Shown piece after piece: positions 47,876-57,925 of a stretch of 64,000 nt of DNA. Below the pieces are notes generated by a model, which searched no databases, had not been told where the DNA came from, and worked only from the letters and a program-made list of their open reading frames with translations. This stretch comes from Candidatus Epulonipiscium sp. Its GTDB lineage: Bacteria; Bacillota_A; Clostridia; Lachnospirales; Cellulosilyticaceae. Numbering within the stretch: position 1 is the stretch's first letter; every line of letters starts with the position of its first letter. Location: NCBI GenBank assembly GCA_012841565.1, contig DUUM01000299.1, positions 1 to 64,000 of the forward strand, in the 5' to 3' direction. The translations under genes and the position numbers were made by a program.

Positions 47876-48418
47876 CTAGTCATTTAAAGCTGCAATATTT
47901 TCCTTTAAATAATCTTCAAGCCATTTTATGACTGACAAGTCGTTAATGGGTACACCTTGTAGGATCTCCTCAACTTCTTTGGTATCCATGGTGAATTTCT
48001 TATTATTTATTGAATAAGTGAATATATACCTTATTTCAGATGAAGATAGTATCAACATCGTGATTGTATTAACAACATCCCCCATAGGCGCTCTATCTAT
48101 ATGATCATGCGTAAATTCAACCCTAATTGTGGTTCCCACACCTTCTTCACTTTCAATCTGAAGATCGCCATCACACCTTTGACTTGCTTCTAACAATAAG
48201 GGAATTCCAAGACCCACTTTTCGGGTTGTTCTTGTTGTAGCAAAAGGATTTTTAATTTGCTCTACTAAATCTTTTGGCATCCCTTTACCATTATCTTTAA
48301 TGATAATCTCAAGCCTATTTTTAATAAGGTCTTCACTGATTGTAACTTCCACTTCTGTGGCTTTCGCCCTAACACTATTTTGTACAATATCTAATATGTG
48401 TAATGATAATTCTTTCAT
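47876..48418 (-). CDS. HATPase-domain protein (histidine-kinase-like ATP-binding)
   Basis: Stand-alone GHKL ATPase domain with no HisKA domain. N box ILDIVQNSVRAKATEV, G1 box DNGKGMP and G2 box KVGLGIPLL; the C-terminal half (about 120-180) is unrelated to sensor domains. 180 aa. Such proteins commonly neighbour Rnf or [FeFe]-hydrogenase genes in Clostridia, but their role is not known. It could be an anti-sigma or partner-switch ATPase. ATG at 48418 has AAGGAGG. It has a separate transcript from serA and leads into rnfC. Confidence 0.88.
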   Translation of the reverse strand: MKELSLHILDIVQNSVRAKATEVEVTISEDLIKNRLEIIIKDNGKGMPKDLVEQIKNPFATTRTTRKVGLGIPLLLEASQRCDGDLQIESEEGVGTTIRVEFTHDHIDRAPMGDVVNTITMLILSSSEIRYIFTYSINNKKFTMDTKEVEEILQGVPINDLSVIKWLEDYLKENIAALND

Positions 48419-48445
48419 TTATCCGGCCTCCTTAGATTGGTATAT

Positions 48446-48486
48446 AAAAAGAAGATATCACTTATATAATCTATAAGCAACATCTT
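48446..48486 (-). terminator. Terminator of serC-serA
   Basis: 15-bp stem with wobble pairs (48452-48466 / 48472-48486), 5-nt loop, followed by CTTTTTA on the minus strand. Confidence 0.7.
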
Positions 48487-48508
48487 CCTCAATTGAATAT
48501 TTATTTAA

Positions 48509-49666
48509 TTATTTTGTTAATAATCTCATTCTAATAATACCTTCGATTTTTTCTAGTTCCGGCAATGTTGAGGCCCCTACTTCTGTAGAAGTATCAATCA
48601 TTGTGTATGCCCAATCTCCAGCACTTTTGTTCATCATATCCATAATATTAATATGCTCTTTCGCCAAAGCACTTGTAATTTGGCCTACCATATTCGGGAC
48701 ATTTTTATGCATTATTGTAATTCTACAGTTTGTATTCCATGACATTTCGCAATGAGGGAAGTTAACAGAGTTTACAATATTACCATTTTCTAAATAATCT
48801 TTAGTTTGATTAGCTGCCATTATCGCACAGTTTTCCTCAGATTCTGGTGTTGAAGCGCCTAAGTGAGGAATTGCTAAAATCTTATCGTTGCCAAGTAACT
48901 CTTCTGTTGGGAAGTCTGTTACATAGCAAGATACTTTACCTTCTTCTAAAGCAACTTTAAGATCGTCATTGTTGACGAGTCCATCTCTTGAGAAGTTAAG
49001 TAATCTTACGCCTGGCTTTACTTTGCCAAATAATTCTGCGTTAAACATTTTTGTTGTATCTTTTAGTAATGGCACATGGATTGAAATATAGTCTGCAGAT
49101 GCTAAAACTTCATCAATGGATTCTGCATAACTAATATGACGTGATAAGCCCCAAGCTGCTTGCACTGAAATATAAGGGTCGTAACCTATTACTTCCATGC
49201 CTAGTGAGTGGGCTACGTTAGCAACCATTACACCTATAGCACCCAGTCCAACAACTGCTAAGGTTTTTCCAGCAAGTTCTGGTCCTTCAAATTGGCTTTT
49301 CCCTTGTTCAATGGTTTTAGCTACATCTGTCTCTAAAGTTTGAGCCCAGTTGATACCATCTACGATTTTACGAGAAGATAATAAAAGTCCTGCAACAACA
49401 AGTTCTTTTACTGCATTAGCATTAGCCCCTGGTGTGTTAAATACAACAATTCCTTTTTCAGCACATTCCTCGACTGGAATATTGTTTGTACCCGCTCCCG
49501 CTCTTGCTATTGCTACTAAAGCATCCCCAAATTCCATTCCTTGCATTTTTGCACTACGCACAAGTATAGCATCAGGATTTACAGGCTTATCTTCTATGTT
49601 ATATCCTTTAGTAAGTAGTTTTAACCCTTTTTCAGATATTTTATTTAATGTTTGTATATTATACAT
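48509..49666 (-). CDS. serA: D-3-phosphoglycerate dehydrogenase
   Basis: First step of serine synthesis. The short type: 385 aa with one catalytic/NAD-binding unit (GLGAIGVMVANVAHSLG, Rossmann motif near 150) and a C-terminal ACT domain (ITIMHKNVPNMVGQI, about 310-385) that may bind serine. The ATG at 49666 has AAGGGGG; the upstream extension carries no ribosome site. It is 11 nt after serC. Confidence 0.94.
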   Translation of the reverse strand: MYNIQTLNKISEKGLKLLTKGYNIEDKPVNPDAILVRSAKMQGMEFGDALVAIARAGAGTNNIPVEECAEKGIVVFNTPGANANAVKELVVAGLLLSSRKIVDGINWAQTLETDVAKTIEQGKSQFEGPELAGKTLAVVGLGAIGVMVANVAHSLGMEVIGYDPYISVQAAWGLSRHISYAESIDEVLASADYISIHVPLLKDTTKMFNAELFGKVKPGVRLLNFSRDGLVNNDDLKVALEEGKVSCYVTDFPTEELLGNDKILAIPHLGASTPESEENCAIMAANQTKDYLENGNIVNSVNFPHCEMSWNTNCRITIMHKNVPNMVGQITSALAKEHINIMDMMNKSAGDWAYTMIDTSTEVGASTLPELEKIEGIIRMRLLTK

Positions 49667-49677
49667 TTTTTTCCCCC

Positions 49678-50760
49678 TTAAGCGTTTTTTTGTTCGAATT
49701 TTGTCATGCAATCAACTAAGGCTTGTACGCCAGCAAGTGGCATTGCATTATATATACTAGCTCTCATGCCACCCACACTACGGTGCCCTTTAAGGTTCAC
49801 AAGTCCTGCCTCTTTTGCTTCTTTAACAAATAAAGCATCAAGTTCATCATTACCTGTCACAAATGTCACATTCATAAGGGAGCGATCCTCTAATGCTGTT
49901 GTTCCTTTAAACATCTTGGATGCATCAATATAATCATATAAAAGAGCTGCTTTTTCTTTGTTTTTGCGTTCAATTTCTTTTACCCCACCTTGATTTTTGA
50001 TCCAGTCAAATACGAGCCCTAACATATAAATCGTATATGTTGGTGGTGTATTAAACATAGAGTCTGCATCTGAATGTGTTTTGTAGTCTAACATGGTAGG
50101 CGCCATCTCATCCGCATGGCCAATTAAGTCTTCACGAATAATAACAACCGTTACCCCAGCTGGTCCCATATTCTTTTGAGATCCTGCAAAAATAACCCCA
50201 TACTGACTAACATCAATTTCTTCTGATAAAATAGTAGAAGACATATCTGCAACAAGAGGAATATTACCTGTGTTAGGGAGTGCATTAAATCTAGTTCCAT
50301 AAATTGTGTTGTTACTGCATATGTATACATAGTCTGCGTCTTTGTCAAAGTCACTATCTTTAAATTTAGGAATGTAAGAATAAGTATCTGCTTTTGATGA
50401 AGCCACAACGTTAACCGTTCCATATTTTTTAGCTTCTTTAATTGCTTTAGCTGCCCACATACCCGAATCAATAAAGTCAGCTTTTTTATTATTTGTCATT
50501 AGGTTTAAAGGAACCATTGAAAATTGTAGTGATGCTCCGCCTTGTAAAAACAGCACTTTATAGTTATCTGGAATCCCCATGATCTCACGCAATGTTGCTT
50601 CTGTTTTGTTTATAATAGCCTCATAGTCCTTTGAACGGTGGCTCATTTCCATGACACTCATACCACTTGTTCCGTATGTTACTAACTCTTTTTGTGCCTC
50701 TTTTAATACGTCTACTGGTAATACTCCTGGTCCTGCTGAAAAATTATAAACTCTTTCCAT
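49678..50760 (-). CDS. serC: Phosphoserine aminotransferase
   Basis: Second step of serine synthesis, PLP-dependent. 360 aa, beginning MERVYNFSAGPGVLP, with the PLP-lysine in FAGSQKNMGPAG (about 195). The ATG at 50760 has GGAGA 9 nt upstream and matches the family start; an ATG at 50781 precedes it within a direct repeat. serB is not in the window. Confidence 0.96.
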   Translation of the reverse strand: MERVYNFSAGPGVLPVDVLKEAQKELVTYGTSGMSVMEMSHRSKDYEAIINKTEATLREIMGIPDNYKVLFLQGGASLQFSMVPLNLMTNNKKADFIDSGMWAAKAIKEAKKYGTVNVVASSKADTYSYIPKFKDSDFDKDADYVYICSNNTIYGTRFNALPNTGNIPLVADMSSTILSEEIDVSQYGVIFAGSQKNMGPAGVTVVIIREDLIGHADEMAPTMLDYKTHSDADSMFNTPPTYTIYMLGLVFDWIKNQGGVKEIERKNKEKAALLYDYIDASKMFKGTTALEDRSLMNVTFVTGNDELDALFVKEAKEAGLVNLKGHRSVGGMRASIYNAMPLAGVQALVDCMTKFEQKNA

Positions 50761-50775
50761 AATTGTGCGTCTCCA

Positions 50776-50806
50776 TTCCATTTGTAGTTTCTTCCATTTG
50801 TAGTTT
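50776..50806. repeat. 15-bp direct repeat in the serC leader
   Basis: Two perfect copies of TTCCATTTGTAGTTT (50776-50790 and 50792-50806), separated by one base. It lies in the probable 5' leader of serC. Confidence 0.9.
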
Positions 50807-50828
50807 TTAGAATAATTTAAATAATGAT

Positions 50829-50857
50829 AGTATAAATTTTATCACATTCATATACAA
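50829..50857 (-). promoter_or_regulatory. Candidate promoter of serC-serA
   Basis: Minus strand TTGTAT (50857-50852), 17-nt spacer, TATACT (50834-50829). It gives a leader of about 70 nt that contains the repeat. Confidence 0.45.
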
Positions 50858-50895
50858 AAAACAAGAACGAATACTACTATTCGGTCTTGTTTTTT
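50856..50895 (-). terminator. Terminator after the YgiQ-like gene
   Basis: Stem of 18 bp (50856-50873 / 50878-50895) with one mismatch, 4-nt loop and T/A runs; 37 nt after the stop on the minus strand. Confidence 0.85.
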
Positions 50896-50932
50896 ATATA
50901 TTTTTTGTATATTTATTCTAAAACTGCAATCC

Positions 50933-52738
50933 TCATCTTTTTTTATTCCCTTTTGGAGAAATAAGACACTCCGGCCTAACACCAATTAAATCCTCACGTC
51001 CTGCTTTGACGAGTGCGTCGTGCACAAGGTTATAATTTTCTCTTTTTTTAAATTGCATCAGTGCCCTTTGCATTGCTTTGTCTTTTGGCTCTTTAGCAAC
51101 ATAGACTGGTTTCATTGTCCTAGGATCTATTTCTGTATAGTACATGCAAGTTGCTATAGTTGATGGTGTTGGATAAAAGTCCTGTACTTGCTGGGGTGTA
51201 TGGCCAGTCTTTTTTAAATACAGCGCAAGTTCTATGGCATCATCTAATTCACACCCAGGGTGGGAAGACATTAAATAGGGCACGACAAACTGCTTTTTCC
51301 CAGTTTTCTCATTTGCTTTTTCAAATCTTTTTACGAATTCTATATAGGTATTAGAATTGGGTTTGCCCATATAACTTAAAGCTTTATTTGAAATATGCTC
51401 TGGGGCCACTCTAAGTTGTCCACTGATATGGTGCTCACACAATTCATTTAAAAAATCATCGTTTTTATCAGCTAGGACATAATCGTATCTTATGCCAGAC
51501 CTTACAAATACTTTTTTAACTTTGGGAATACTACGTAGTTCCCTTAGGACATTAATATAATCACTATGATCTATTTTTAAGTTTTTACAAGGCGTTGGAA
51601 ATAGGCACTGCTTATTTTTACAAACGCCATCCTTCACTTGTTTATCACATGCACCTTGTCTAAAGTTTGCCGTTGGTCCCCCTACATCATGAATGTAACC
51701 TTTAAAGTCAGGGTCATTGGTCATTTCCTTAGCTTCTTTAACAAGAGATTTTTGACTTCTTGCTTGTAATACTCGCCCTTGATGAAATGCCAACGCACAG
51801 AAATTACAATTTCCAAAACAGCCTCTATTACTGGTTAGGCTAAATTTCACCTCTTCTATGGCTGGAATGCCACCTGCTGCTTCATAGATTGGGTGGTAAG
51901 TTCCCACAAATGGCAATTCATATACTGCATCTAGTTCCTCCCCTGTAAGAGGTGGTTGGGCTGGATTTTGCACAACATATAAATCTCCGTAAGATTCTAT
52001 AAGCGTCTTACCTGTTATATGATCCATGTTTTGTGATTGGGTTAAAAAACTCTTAGCATAGCTTTTTTTAGATTGACATATTTCTTCATAGGAAGGAAGT
52101 GTTATAGCATCATAAGCTCTGTCTTTATCCGTCGTTTTATAAACGGTTCCTGGAATAAAGGTGATTTCTTCAATCGGAATCCCGCCTTCTAAGGCCTCAG
52201 CCAGTTCAACGACTACCTTTTCTCCCATCCCGTACATAATAAGATCTGCCTTAGAATCTAACAGAACTGAACGTCTAATTTTATTTTCCCAATAATCGTA
52301 GTGGCCTAACCTTCTAAGGCTAGCCTCGATGCCTCCTAGTACAACGGGAACGTCTTTGTAGGCTTCTCTCGCCCTTTGGGCATATACAATAACAGCTCTA
52401 TCTGGGCGAAGGCCTCCTTGGCCTCCTGGACTATATACATCATCTCTTCTTCTGCGCTTGGCTGTTGTGTAATGATTAACCATAGAGTCAATATTCCCTG
52501 ACCCAATTAAAAAACCTAAGCGGGGTCGTCCAAGTTTTTTAAAGTCCTCAGCGTCTTGCCAATTAGGCTGAGCTATAATCCCCACTTTATAGCCAAATCT
52601 TTCAAGGACTCTACCTATAATAGCCGTCCCAAAAGATGAATGATCCACATAAGCGTCCCCTGTTACAAGGACAAAATCTAGTTCTTCCCAGCCTCGCTCT
52701 TTCATATCTTTTTTGCTAATTGGTAAAAATGGATTCAT
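50933..52738 (-). CDS. YgiQ family radical SAM protein
   Basis: UPF0313/YgiQ radical SAM protein of unknown substrate. The cluster motif CFGNCNFC has Cys307, Cys311 and Cys314. An N-terminal region ([14 protein letters not shown]) and [16 protein letters not shown] are family signatures; further Cys motifs occur near [11 protein letters not shown]. 601 aa. ATG at 52738 overlaps the pseudouridine synthase stop by 4 nt, so the two are co-translated. Confidence 0.93.
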   Translation of the reverse strand: MNPFLPISKKDMKERGWEELDFVLVTGDAYVDHSSFGTAIIGRVLERFGYKVGIIAQPNWQDAEDFKKLGRPRLGFLIGSGNIDSMVNHYTTAKRRRRDDVYSPGGQGGLRPDRAVIVYAQRAREAYKDVPVVLGGIEASLRRLGHYDYWENKIRRSVLLDSKADLIMYGMGEKVVVELAEALEGGIPIEEITFIPGTVYKTTDKDRAYDAITLPSYEEICQSKKSYAKSFLTQSQNMDHITGKTLIESYGDLYVVQNPAQPPLTGEELDAVYELPFVGTYHPIYEAAGGIPAIEEVKFSLTSNRGCFGNCNFCALAFHQGRVLQARSQKSLVKEAKEMTNDPDFKGYIHDVGGPTANFRQGACDKQVKDGVCKNKQCLFPTPCKNLKIDHSDYINVLRELRSIPKVKKVFVRSGIRYDYVLADKNDDFLNELCEHHISGQLRVAPEHISNKALSYMGKPNSNTYIEFVKRFEKANEKTGKKQFVVPYLMSSHPGCELDDAIELALYLKKTGHTPQQVQDFYPTPSTIATCMYYTEIDPRTMKPVYVAKEPKDKAMQRALMQFKKRENYNLVHDALVKAGREDLIGVRPECLISPKGNKKR

Positions 52739-53511
52739 CTACTCGCCTCATTAATTAGTTCATTAGTCAGTTTATTTGTCTGTTCATTAGCCGTCATGGT
52801 TAATAAATCTTTTTCTTCTTGTGTTATTTTTCTGTAGCTACCTAACTCTAAATCTTCTGGGAGTTTTAAGTTACCCATTTGAATTCTTTGGAGGTAAAAC
52901 ACTTGTTTCCCCACTGCTTGTACCATTCTTTTAACTTGGTGAAATTTACCTTCGTTAATGGTTATCTCTATTTCTGAGATCTCCCCAGCACTTATAATGT
53001 GCAAATGAGCTGGCAAGCAATTATATCCATCTTCTAATGTGATTCCTTCTTTAAAGGCTTCAACATCCTCTTGGGTCATTTTCCCGTCCACTTTTGCAAA
53101 GTATGTTTTGGGCACATTTTTCTTTGGTGATAGGAGCTCATGACTGAGTTTGCCATCGTTGGTTAGGAGCAGTAATCCCTCTGTATCAATATCTAGTCTT
53201 CCCACTGGGAAAACTTCTTTATTTTTATCTTCTAAATCTAAAAGATCAATCACCGTCTCATGCATATTATCTTTAGTAGCGCTAATAACACCTTCTGGCT
53301 TATTAATGATAAAGTAAAAAAACTCTTCATACTTTATCTCTACATTGTCGAGGGTAATCACTTGTTCTTCAATCATAACTTGGGTGTTGAGTACGTTGGT
53401 AATCTTTCCATCTATTGCTACTCTTTTTTGTTTAATTATTTTTTTGACTTCACTCCTGGTCCCAATACCCATATGTGATAGTATCTTGTCTAATCGTATT
53501 TTTTTTGCCAT
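52735..53511 (-). CDS. RsuA/RluB family pseudouridine synthase
   Basis: Modifies rRNA uridine to pseudouridine. N-terminal S4 domain ([20 protein letters not shown], 4-23) and the catalytic loop GRLDIDTEG with the Asp nucleophile. About 258 aa; the class (RsuA, RluB, RluE/F) cannot be fixed. ATG at 53511 follows GGGGA; the frame above it overlaps the phosphoesterase. Confidence 0.92.
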   Translation of the reverse strand: MAKKIRLDKILSHMGIGTRSEVKKIIKQKRVAIDGKITNVLNTQVMIEEQVITLDNVEIKYEEFFYFIINKPEGVISATKDNMHETVIDLLDLEDKNKEVFPVGRLDIDTEGLLLLTNDGKLSHELLSPKKNVPKTYFAKVDGKMTQEDVEAFKEGITLEDGYNCLPAHLHIISAGEISEIEITINEGKFHQVKRMVQAVGKQVFYLQRIQMGNLKLPEDLELGSYRKITQEEKDLLTMTANEQTNKLTNELINEASR

Positions 53512-53515
53512 TATT

Positions 53516-54226
53516 TTATCCCCGTTCATTTTCTATACTTATTATCTTATGTGGCTTAAACCCTATTGCATCAGCCGATACAAGTGTATATTCTATCCCA
53601 TTGTACGTTCCTCTTAAGCTACAATTAAAGAAAGCTTCTCCGTGAAGATGCCCATAAACAACATGGGTTACTGGATACTTTTCAAAAATCTTTGTAAACT
53701 CTGAGCTTTGTTTTCTATCATTGGTTGGCGGGTAGTGCAACATAACAATAATCTTTTTGCACCCTGACTTCATCGCATGGTCTAAAGATAGTTCCAAACG
53801 CTTGATTTCTCTATTATATATCTTAGTGTTGCGCACGTCCATATCTCCATCTCCTGGAGCTCCCCATCCTCTACTGCCACAGATAGCATAATCTCCTACC
53901 TTATATGATGTGTTTTGTAAAAAATACATCTTCTCATATAACTTATTAAGTTGACTAATAGATTGCCACCAATAATCATGATTCCCTTTAATAAGAATCT
54001 TTTGGCCTGGCAGATGGTGAATCATATCAAGATCTACATGGGCTTCTTGCAACGTCATCGCCCATGAAATATCCCCTGGTATTAAAACAATATCATCTTC
54101 ATTTATCATATGATCCCAATTACCGGCAATTTGAGCCCCATGATCTTGCCAGTTATCTCCGAAGATATCCATCGGTTTATCAGCATCCCCGGAGAGGTGT
54201 AAATCTCCTATTGCGTAAATAGTCAT
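53516..54226 (-). CDS. Metallophosphoesterase
   Basis: Calcineurin-like phosphoesterase. All metal motifs are present: GDLHLS, GDISWA, KGNHDYWW, MLHYPPTND and YGHLHG. 236 aa. The substrate is unknown. ATG at 54226 overlaps the HAD gene's stop. Confidence 0.92.
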   Translation of the reverse strand: MTIYAIGDLHLSGDADKPMDIFGDNWQDHGAQIAGNWDHMINEDDIVLIPGDISWAMTLQEAHVDLDMIHHLPGQKILIKGNHDYWWQSISQLNKLYEKMYFLQNTSYKVGDYAICGSRGWGAPGDGDMDVRNTKIYNREIKRLELSLDHAMKSGCKKIIVMLHYPPTNDRKQSSEFTKIFEKYPVTHVVYGHLHGEAFFNCSLRGTYNGIEYTLVSADAIGFKPHKIISIENERG

Positions 54227-55041
54227 TATAAAACAAACCTTTCTATGGCATCTGCCACACCACTTGAATTATTGTCCCTGGTAACATGTTTTGCAAATGC
54301 TTTCACCGAATCTCTTGCATTATCTAGGGTTAATGGGAGCCCACATACTTTCAGCATAGAGATATCATTCTCATTATCCCCTATGGCAATAATTTCATGT
54401 GGGGCTATATTATATTGGGCTGCTATTTCTAAGACTGCTGCCCCTTTAGAAGAATTGGTTGCATTAATATCTAGCAAGGTGGGATGAGAAAAGACAGCAT
54501 TGACTTGTTTTATATTGTGCTTGATAATATTTTGAAATTCCTCTAGCTGCTTACGGTTTTCTGCGCTTAGTGAGATTTTAAGGATATTATATTTTTCTAA
54601 ATGATCATATAGGAACTTATCTGCCTTTAAAGGAATCTTATATTCTTCTTTAACCGTGTCGTTATAATCTTGTAGCCCCTGTATTCTTCCTTCTGAGCTT
54701 TCCCCTATGATTTCTTCTAATGTGTGAATCATATAATCCACATTATAGTTGCGGGATAAAGCAATTACTTCCCTTGCCACTTTAACTGAAATTTCTTCTG
54801 TATATAAGATTTTCCCTTGAATATCTGATACCGCTGACCCGTTAGACCAAATAAGCGGCATCTTATAGTCTACTTTTTCCAAAATATCTTCCAAAATAAA
54901 TTTCGTTCGCCCTGTGGCTATTACAAACTTAATCCCTTTTTCCTCGAGTTTCTTTATTGCTTCTATATTTTCTTTAGATATTTTATGATTATCGTCTAGT
55001 AATGTCCCATCTAAATCGCTTACAAACATTTTATATGTCAT
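54226..55041 (-). CDS. Cof-type HAD-superfamily phosphatase
   Basis: HAD phosphatase acting on sugar phosphates or nucleotides. Motif I DLDGTLLDD (Asp9 and Asp11 region), Thr motif ATGRT, the Cof cap domain, and GDNENDISML at the end. 271 aa. ATG at 55041 with AGGAGG 7 nt upstream. Confidence 0.93.
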   Translation of the reverse strand: MTYKMFVSDLDGTLLDDNHKISKENIEAIKKLEEKGIKFVIATGRTKFILEDILEKVDYKMPLIWSNGSAVSDIQGKILYTEEISVKVAREVIALSRNYNVDYMIHTLEEIIGESSEGRIQGLQDYNDTVKEEYKIPLKADKFLYDHLEKYNILKISLSAENRKQLEEFQNIIKHNIKQVNAVFSHPTLLDINATNSSKGAAVLEIAAQYNIAPHEIIAIGDNENDISMLKVCGLPLTLDNARDSVKAFAKHVTRDNNSSGVADAIERFVL

Positions 55042-55121
55042 ATGAATCCTCCTAGTCTTTAGTCTAGTATCAACGATTTTCATTTTCAAATCAAGTTTAT
55101 TTTTATTAAAAACCCTTAAAT

Positions 55122-55994
55122 CTAGAATATATCTCCAGATTCAAGGGGATTCATATCTTTCTCTTCTAAATATCTTAATACATAATAAGGATTAATCCAG
55201 TTCTCATTGTCTCCAAATGATTTTGTCGCTATACCAATATGTAAATGGACAGGAAACTCTCCAACAGTCCCTTCTTCTCCGTATCCGCTATCTCCCATAT
55301 ACCCGATTAAATCCCCAGCCTGCAGTTTGCTTCCTTTTTTGAGCTTTGGGGCATATTTGTCTAAATGGGCATAGTATATATAGGCCCCGTTTTTAGTTCT
55401 TACGCCTACTCTATATCCCCCTTTATCATTCCATCCTATATTCTCAACAACTCCTTTACTCATACTAACAATTGGAATAATACCGCGTTCATTTTGTGGA
55501 TCCATAATATCCGTTCCATAGTGCTTACGCGTACCCCCATATGTTCTTTCTGAGCCCCAGCTATCTTCAAAGGTATAGTCATAATCTGCGGAGACAGGAA
55601 AGATTTCTATATCAAGGATGAATTGTTGATAACAGTCTATTGCCTCTTTAAACATAGCCTTAGTCTTTTTAGATGAAAATATTTTTTTCTCTTCTTCTAA
55701 AATGTGGGTTGCAAATAAAGTTGCACTATTTTTATTATTATTTTTCGCTTCTTCAAATAGTTGGATACTAACTTCTGGCTGGACTTCAAATGCGACTATC
55801 TTTTCTTGTATTGGGGTATATGTTACCTTTGGCGTTTTATTCTTAACGATGATGAACATGGTTACTAGGATTAAAAGTGCAATAGCTACACTTACTACCT
55901 TTAATTCTAATGCTGTCCCATACCAATACCTATGAGAACGTGGCCTTAGCACACTGGCCCTATAGTTATACCTACGCTTTCTTTTACCTCTCAC
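55122..55994 (-). CDS. Membrane-anchored M23 metallopeptidase
   Basis: Peptidoglycan endopeptidase of the LytM/M23 type. A basic N-terminus (KRKRRYNYR) and one membrane segment (about 32-50) precede a linker and the catalytic domain: KHYGTDIMD (His and Asp of the HxxxD motif) and HLHIGI (HxH). All zinc ligands are present. 290 aa. GTG start at 55994 has AGGGGGG. It lies 17 nt after an M14 peptidase gene; a sporulation role such as SpoIIQ-like is possible but not shown. Confidence 0.9.
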   Translation of the reverse strand: MRGKRKRRYNYRASVLRPRSHRYWYGTALELKVVSVAIALLILVTMFIIVKNKTPKVTYTPIQEKIVAFEVQPEVSIQLFEEAKNNNKNSATLFATHILEEEKKIFSSKKTKAMFKEAIDCYQQFILDIEIFPVSADYDYTFEDSWGSERTYGGTRKHYGTDIMDPQNERGIIPIVSMSKGVVENIGWNDKGGYRVGVRTKNGAYIYYAHLDKYAPKLKKGSKLQAGDLIGYMGDSGYGEEGTVGEFPVHLHIGIATKSFGDNENWINPYYVLRYLEEKDMNPLESGDIF

Positions 55995-56011
55995 ACTATC
56001 CCCCCTTCACT

Positions 56012-56938
56012 TTATTCTCCCCATGCTGCGATTAATAAAAGTTCGAAGTTTTCTGTGTATATTTGATCAAATTGAGTCATTGGAAGGGGATTTTCCCCCA
56101 AACCACACTCAATGGTATACCCTGGTCTTTTAAATTCCTTAATAAACCAATCTTTATAACCAGCATATGCGGCATTTCGGTCTGGTACACCTAACGCATA
56201 TCCACTTGCCTTCGCCAATTGAGTCCCTAGTCTTTTGGCCCCGTCTATCTCAAAATTATCATAACACCAATAGATTTCTTGGCCCTGAGTGTGATAGGAC
56301 AAAACCATGTCAAAATCTTCTTGCCTTGTATAATTGGCAATGGCCGCTGTCTCTGGTTCCGATTCTGCATACTCTCCTCCGTATTGTTCTAGCCATGGGC
56401 CTTCTATTCCCTCTTCCTTTCCTATTTTTTTACTTGCTTCCCATTGTGCATTGAAATTTCGATTTAAATCCACCCCTCTAATGTTTGCTTTCCATTTTGA
56501 AAAATCATCACTACCATTGTTCCATTGTATTAATTTTTCATACCCCGGATAATGAGCTGTGATTCCTTTAATCTGTAATTCTATTCCATCTGGGTTTAGC
56601 ATAGGCAACACGTGAATCGTGGACCTTTCAAATAATTCTTCTATACGCTTACTGTATGCAGTCTCTTTGCACATATACAAGTGACAAATTTCTTCAACCC
56701 ATTTCATTAAAATGGGTACCGTAATCCACTCACATGCGTGAGTCCCCCCACATACGAAAATTTTCCTGGGTCCTTTTCCATATTTTAATATGTAAATTTT
56801 TCTATTTTTTATGCTTTTACCAATAGACGATATCTCTAAAAACTTGTATTTTTGACTAAGTTCTAATATATTCCTTTTTAATACTTTATGTGTGTAATAT
56901 ATAGCATTATGACCATATTGATACGGAACCTTTTGCAT
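56012..56938 (-). CDS. M14 zinc carboxypeptidase-type peptidase
   Basis: Gamma-D-glutamyl-meso-diaminopimelate peptidase-like protein. Zinc ligands His67 and Glu70 (THACE), a further His in SYHTQGQE and catalytic Glu in IECGLGENP. 308 aa with no signal peptide, so it probably works inside the cell, perhaps on recycled muropeptides. ATG at 56938 has AGGAGG. Confidence 0.9.
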   Translation of the reverse strand: MQKVPYQYGHNAIYYTHKVLKRNILELSQKYKFLEISSIGKSIKNRKIYILKYGKGPRKIFVCGGTHACEWITVPILMKWVEEICHLYMCKETAYSKRIEELFERSTIHVLPMLNPDGIELQIKGITAHYPGYEKLIQWNNGSDDFSKWKANIRGVDLNRNFNAQWEASKKIGKEEGIEGPWLEQYGGEYAESEPETAAIANYTRQEDFDMVLSYHTQGQEIYWCYDNFEIDGAKRLGTQLAKASGYALGVPDRNAAYAGYKDWFIKEFKRPGYTIECGLGENPLPMTQFDQIYTENFELLLIAAWGE

Positions 56939-57107
56939 CTTATTTCCTCCTTTTACTCTTATTATTATTATATTTTCAAGTTGTAAATGTATGATAGCTT
57001 TCTATCTTTTACAATTTAATTTGAATCCAATGGATAAAAAAAATGTCGGGTGAAATAATAAACACAGAAAGAGAACTTTAATCTTTCACAAGAAAGGTGG
57101 TTATTTA

Positions 57108-57332
57108 ATGAGAACTAGAACATTTGATTACCTTGCATTAACTTTAGTTATTATTGGTGCACTAAACTGGGGTCTTATTGGTTTCTTCCAATTTGACCTT
57201 GTAGCGTCACTGTTTGGAGGCATGACTAGTTGGCTTAGCCGTGTTGTGTACGCTATTGTCGGAATCTGTGGTATTTACTGCCTAACACTTTATGGCAGAG
57301 TTTATGATGATGATTACCGCAAAAACGACTAA
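57108..57332 (+). CDS. DUF378 family membrane protein (YuzA-like)
   Basis: 74 aa with two membrane segments (about 5-26 and 40-62) and the signature GALNWGLIGFFQFDLV at about 17-32. Role unknown. ATG has AAAGGTGG 9 nt upstream. Single-gene unit with its own terminator. Confidence 0.93.
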   Translation: MRTRTFDYLALTLVIIGALNWGLIGFFQFDLVASLFGGMTSWLSRVVYAIVGICGIYCLTLYGRVYDDDYRKND

Positions 57333-57354
57333 GCTAATTCCATTTTATCGACGC

Positions 57355-57384
57355 AAAAAACAGGAGTAATAATTCCTGTTTTTT
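57355..57384. terminator. Terminator after DUF378 gene
   Basis: Stem AAAAAACAGGA (57355-57365) / TCCTGTTTTTT (57374-57384). Confidence 0.85.
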
Positions 57385-57496
57385 GTTTTTTAAAAGTATT
57401 TTAATTTTTTTTGCATTTTACAAGGGAATTAGGGTATAAATATCTAATAGAACCTATAATAAGTAAATATATTATTAGTCATAAGGGGTGATCGTT

Positions 57497-57910
57497 ATGC
57501 TTCAAATTATTACTGGAAAAACAGGAGAAGGTAAGACGAAGAAGATGATTTCACTAGCAAACGAAGAAGCTAAGAATATGAGTGGTGATGTGGTGTATAT
57601 TAATAGCAGTAAACGCCGCAGGTATGACCTTAGTTATCGTGTTAGATTAATAGAACCCTTTCAATTTAATATTTCTACAGCACAAGAGTTTTTTGGTTTT
57701 GTTTCAGGAATTATTTCTGCCAACCATGATACCCAGTTAATATTTATTGATGAGCTTTTTAAACTCACAGGTTTATCCATTGAAGAACTCAGTGATTTTA
57801 TTGCTAATCTCAAACAATTATCCGACAAATATAATGTACGCTTTGTTATTGGGGCAACCTGTTCAAAGTCAGAGCTTCCTGAAACACTACAAGATTACCT
57901 AACAGCTTAA
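57497..57910 (+). CDS. Orphan P-loop ATPase-like protein, unknown function
   Basis: I do not recognise a named family. 137 aa. Walker A GKTGEGKT at residues 6-13 and Walker B LIFIDEL at about 93-99, separated by a basic patch SKRRRYDLSYRVR. The rest is compact and soluble. ATG at 57497 has AAGGGG 8 nt upstream, better than the GTG at 57488. It may be an ATP/GTP-binding switch protein. No partner gene adjoins it. Confidence 0.85.
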   Translation: MLQIITGKTGEGKTKKMISLANEEAKNMSGDVVYINSSKRRRYDLSYRVRLIEPFQFNISTAQEFFGFVSGIISANHDTQLIFIDELFKLTGLSIEELSDFIANLKQLSDKYNVRFVIGATCSKSELPETLQDYLTA

Positions 57911-57925
57911 TAATATGTTTCTTGT

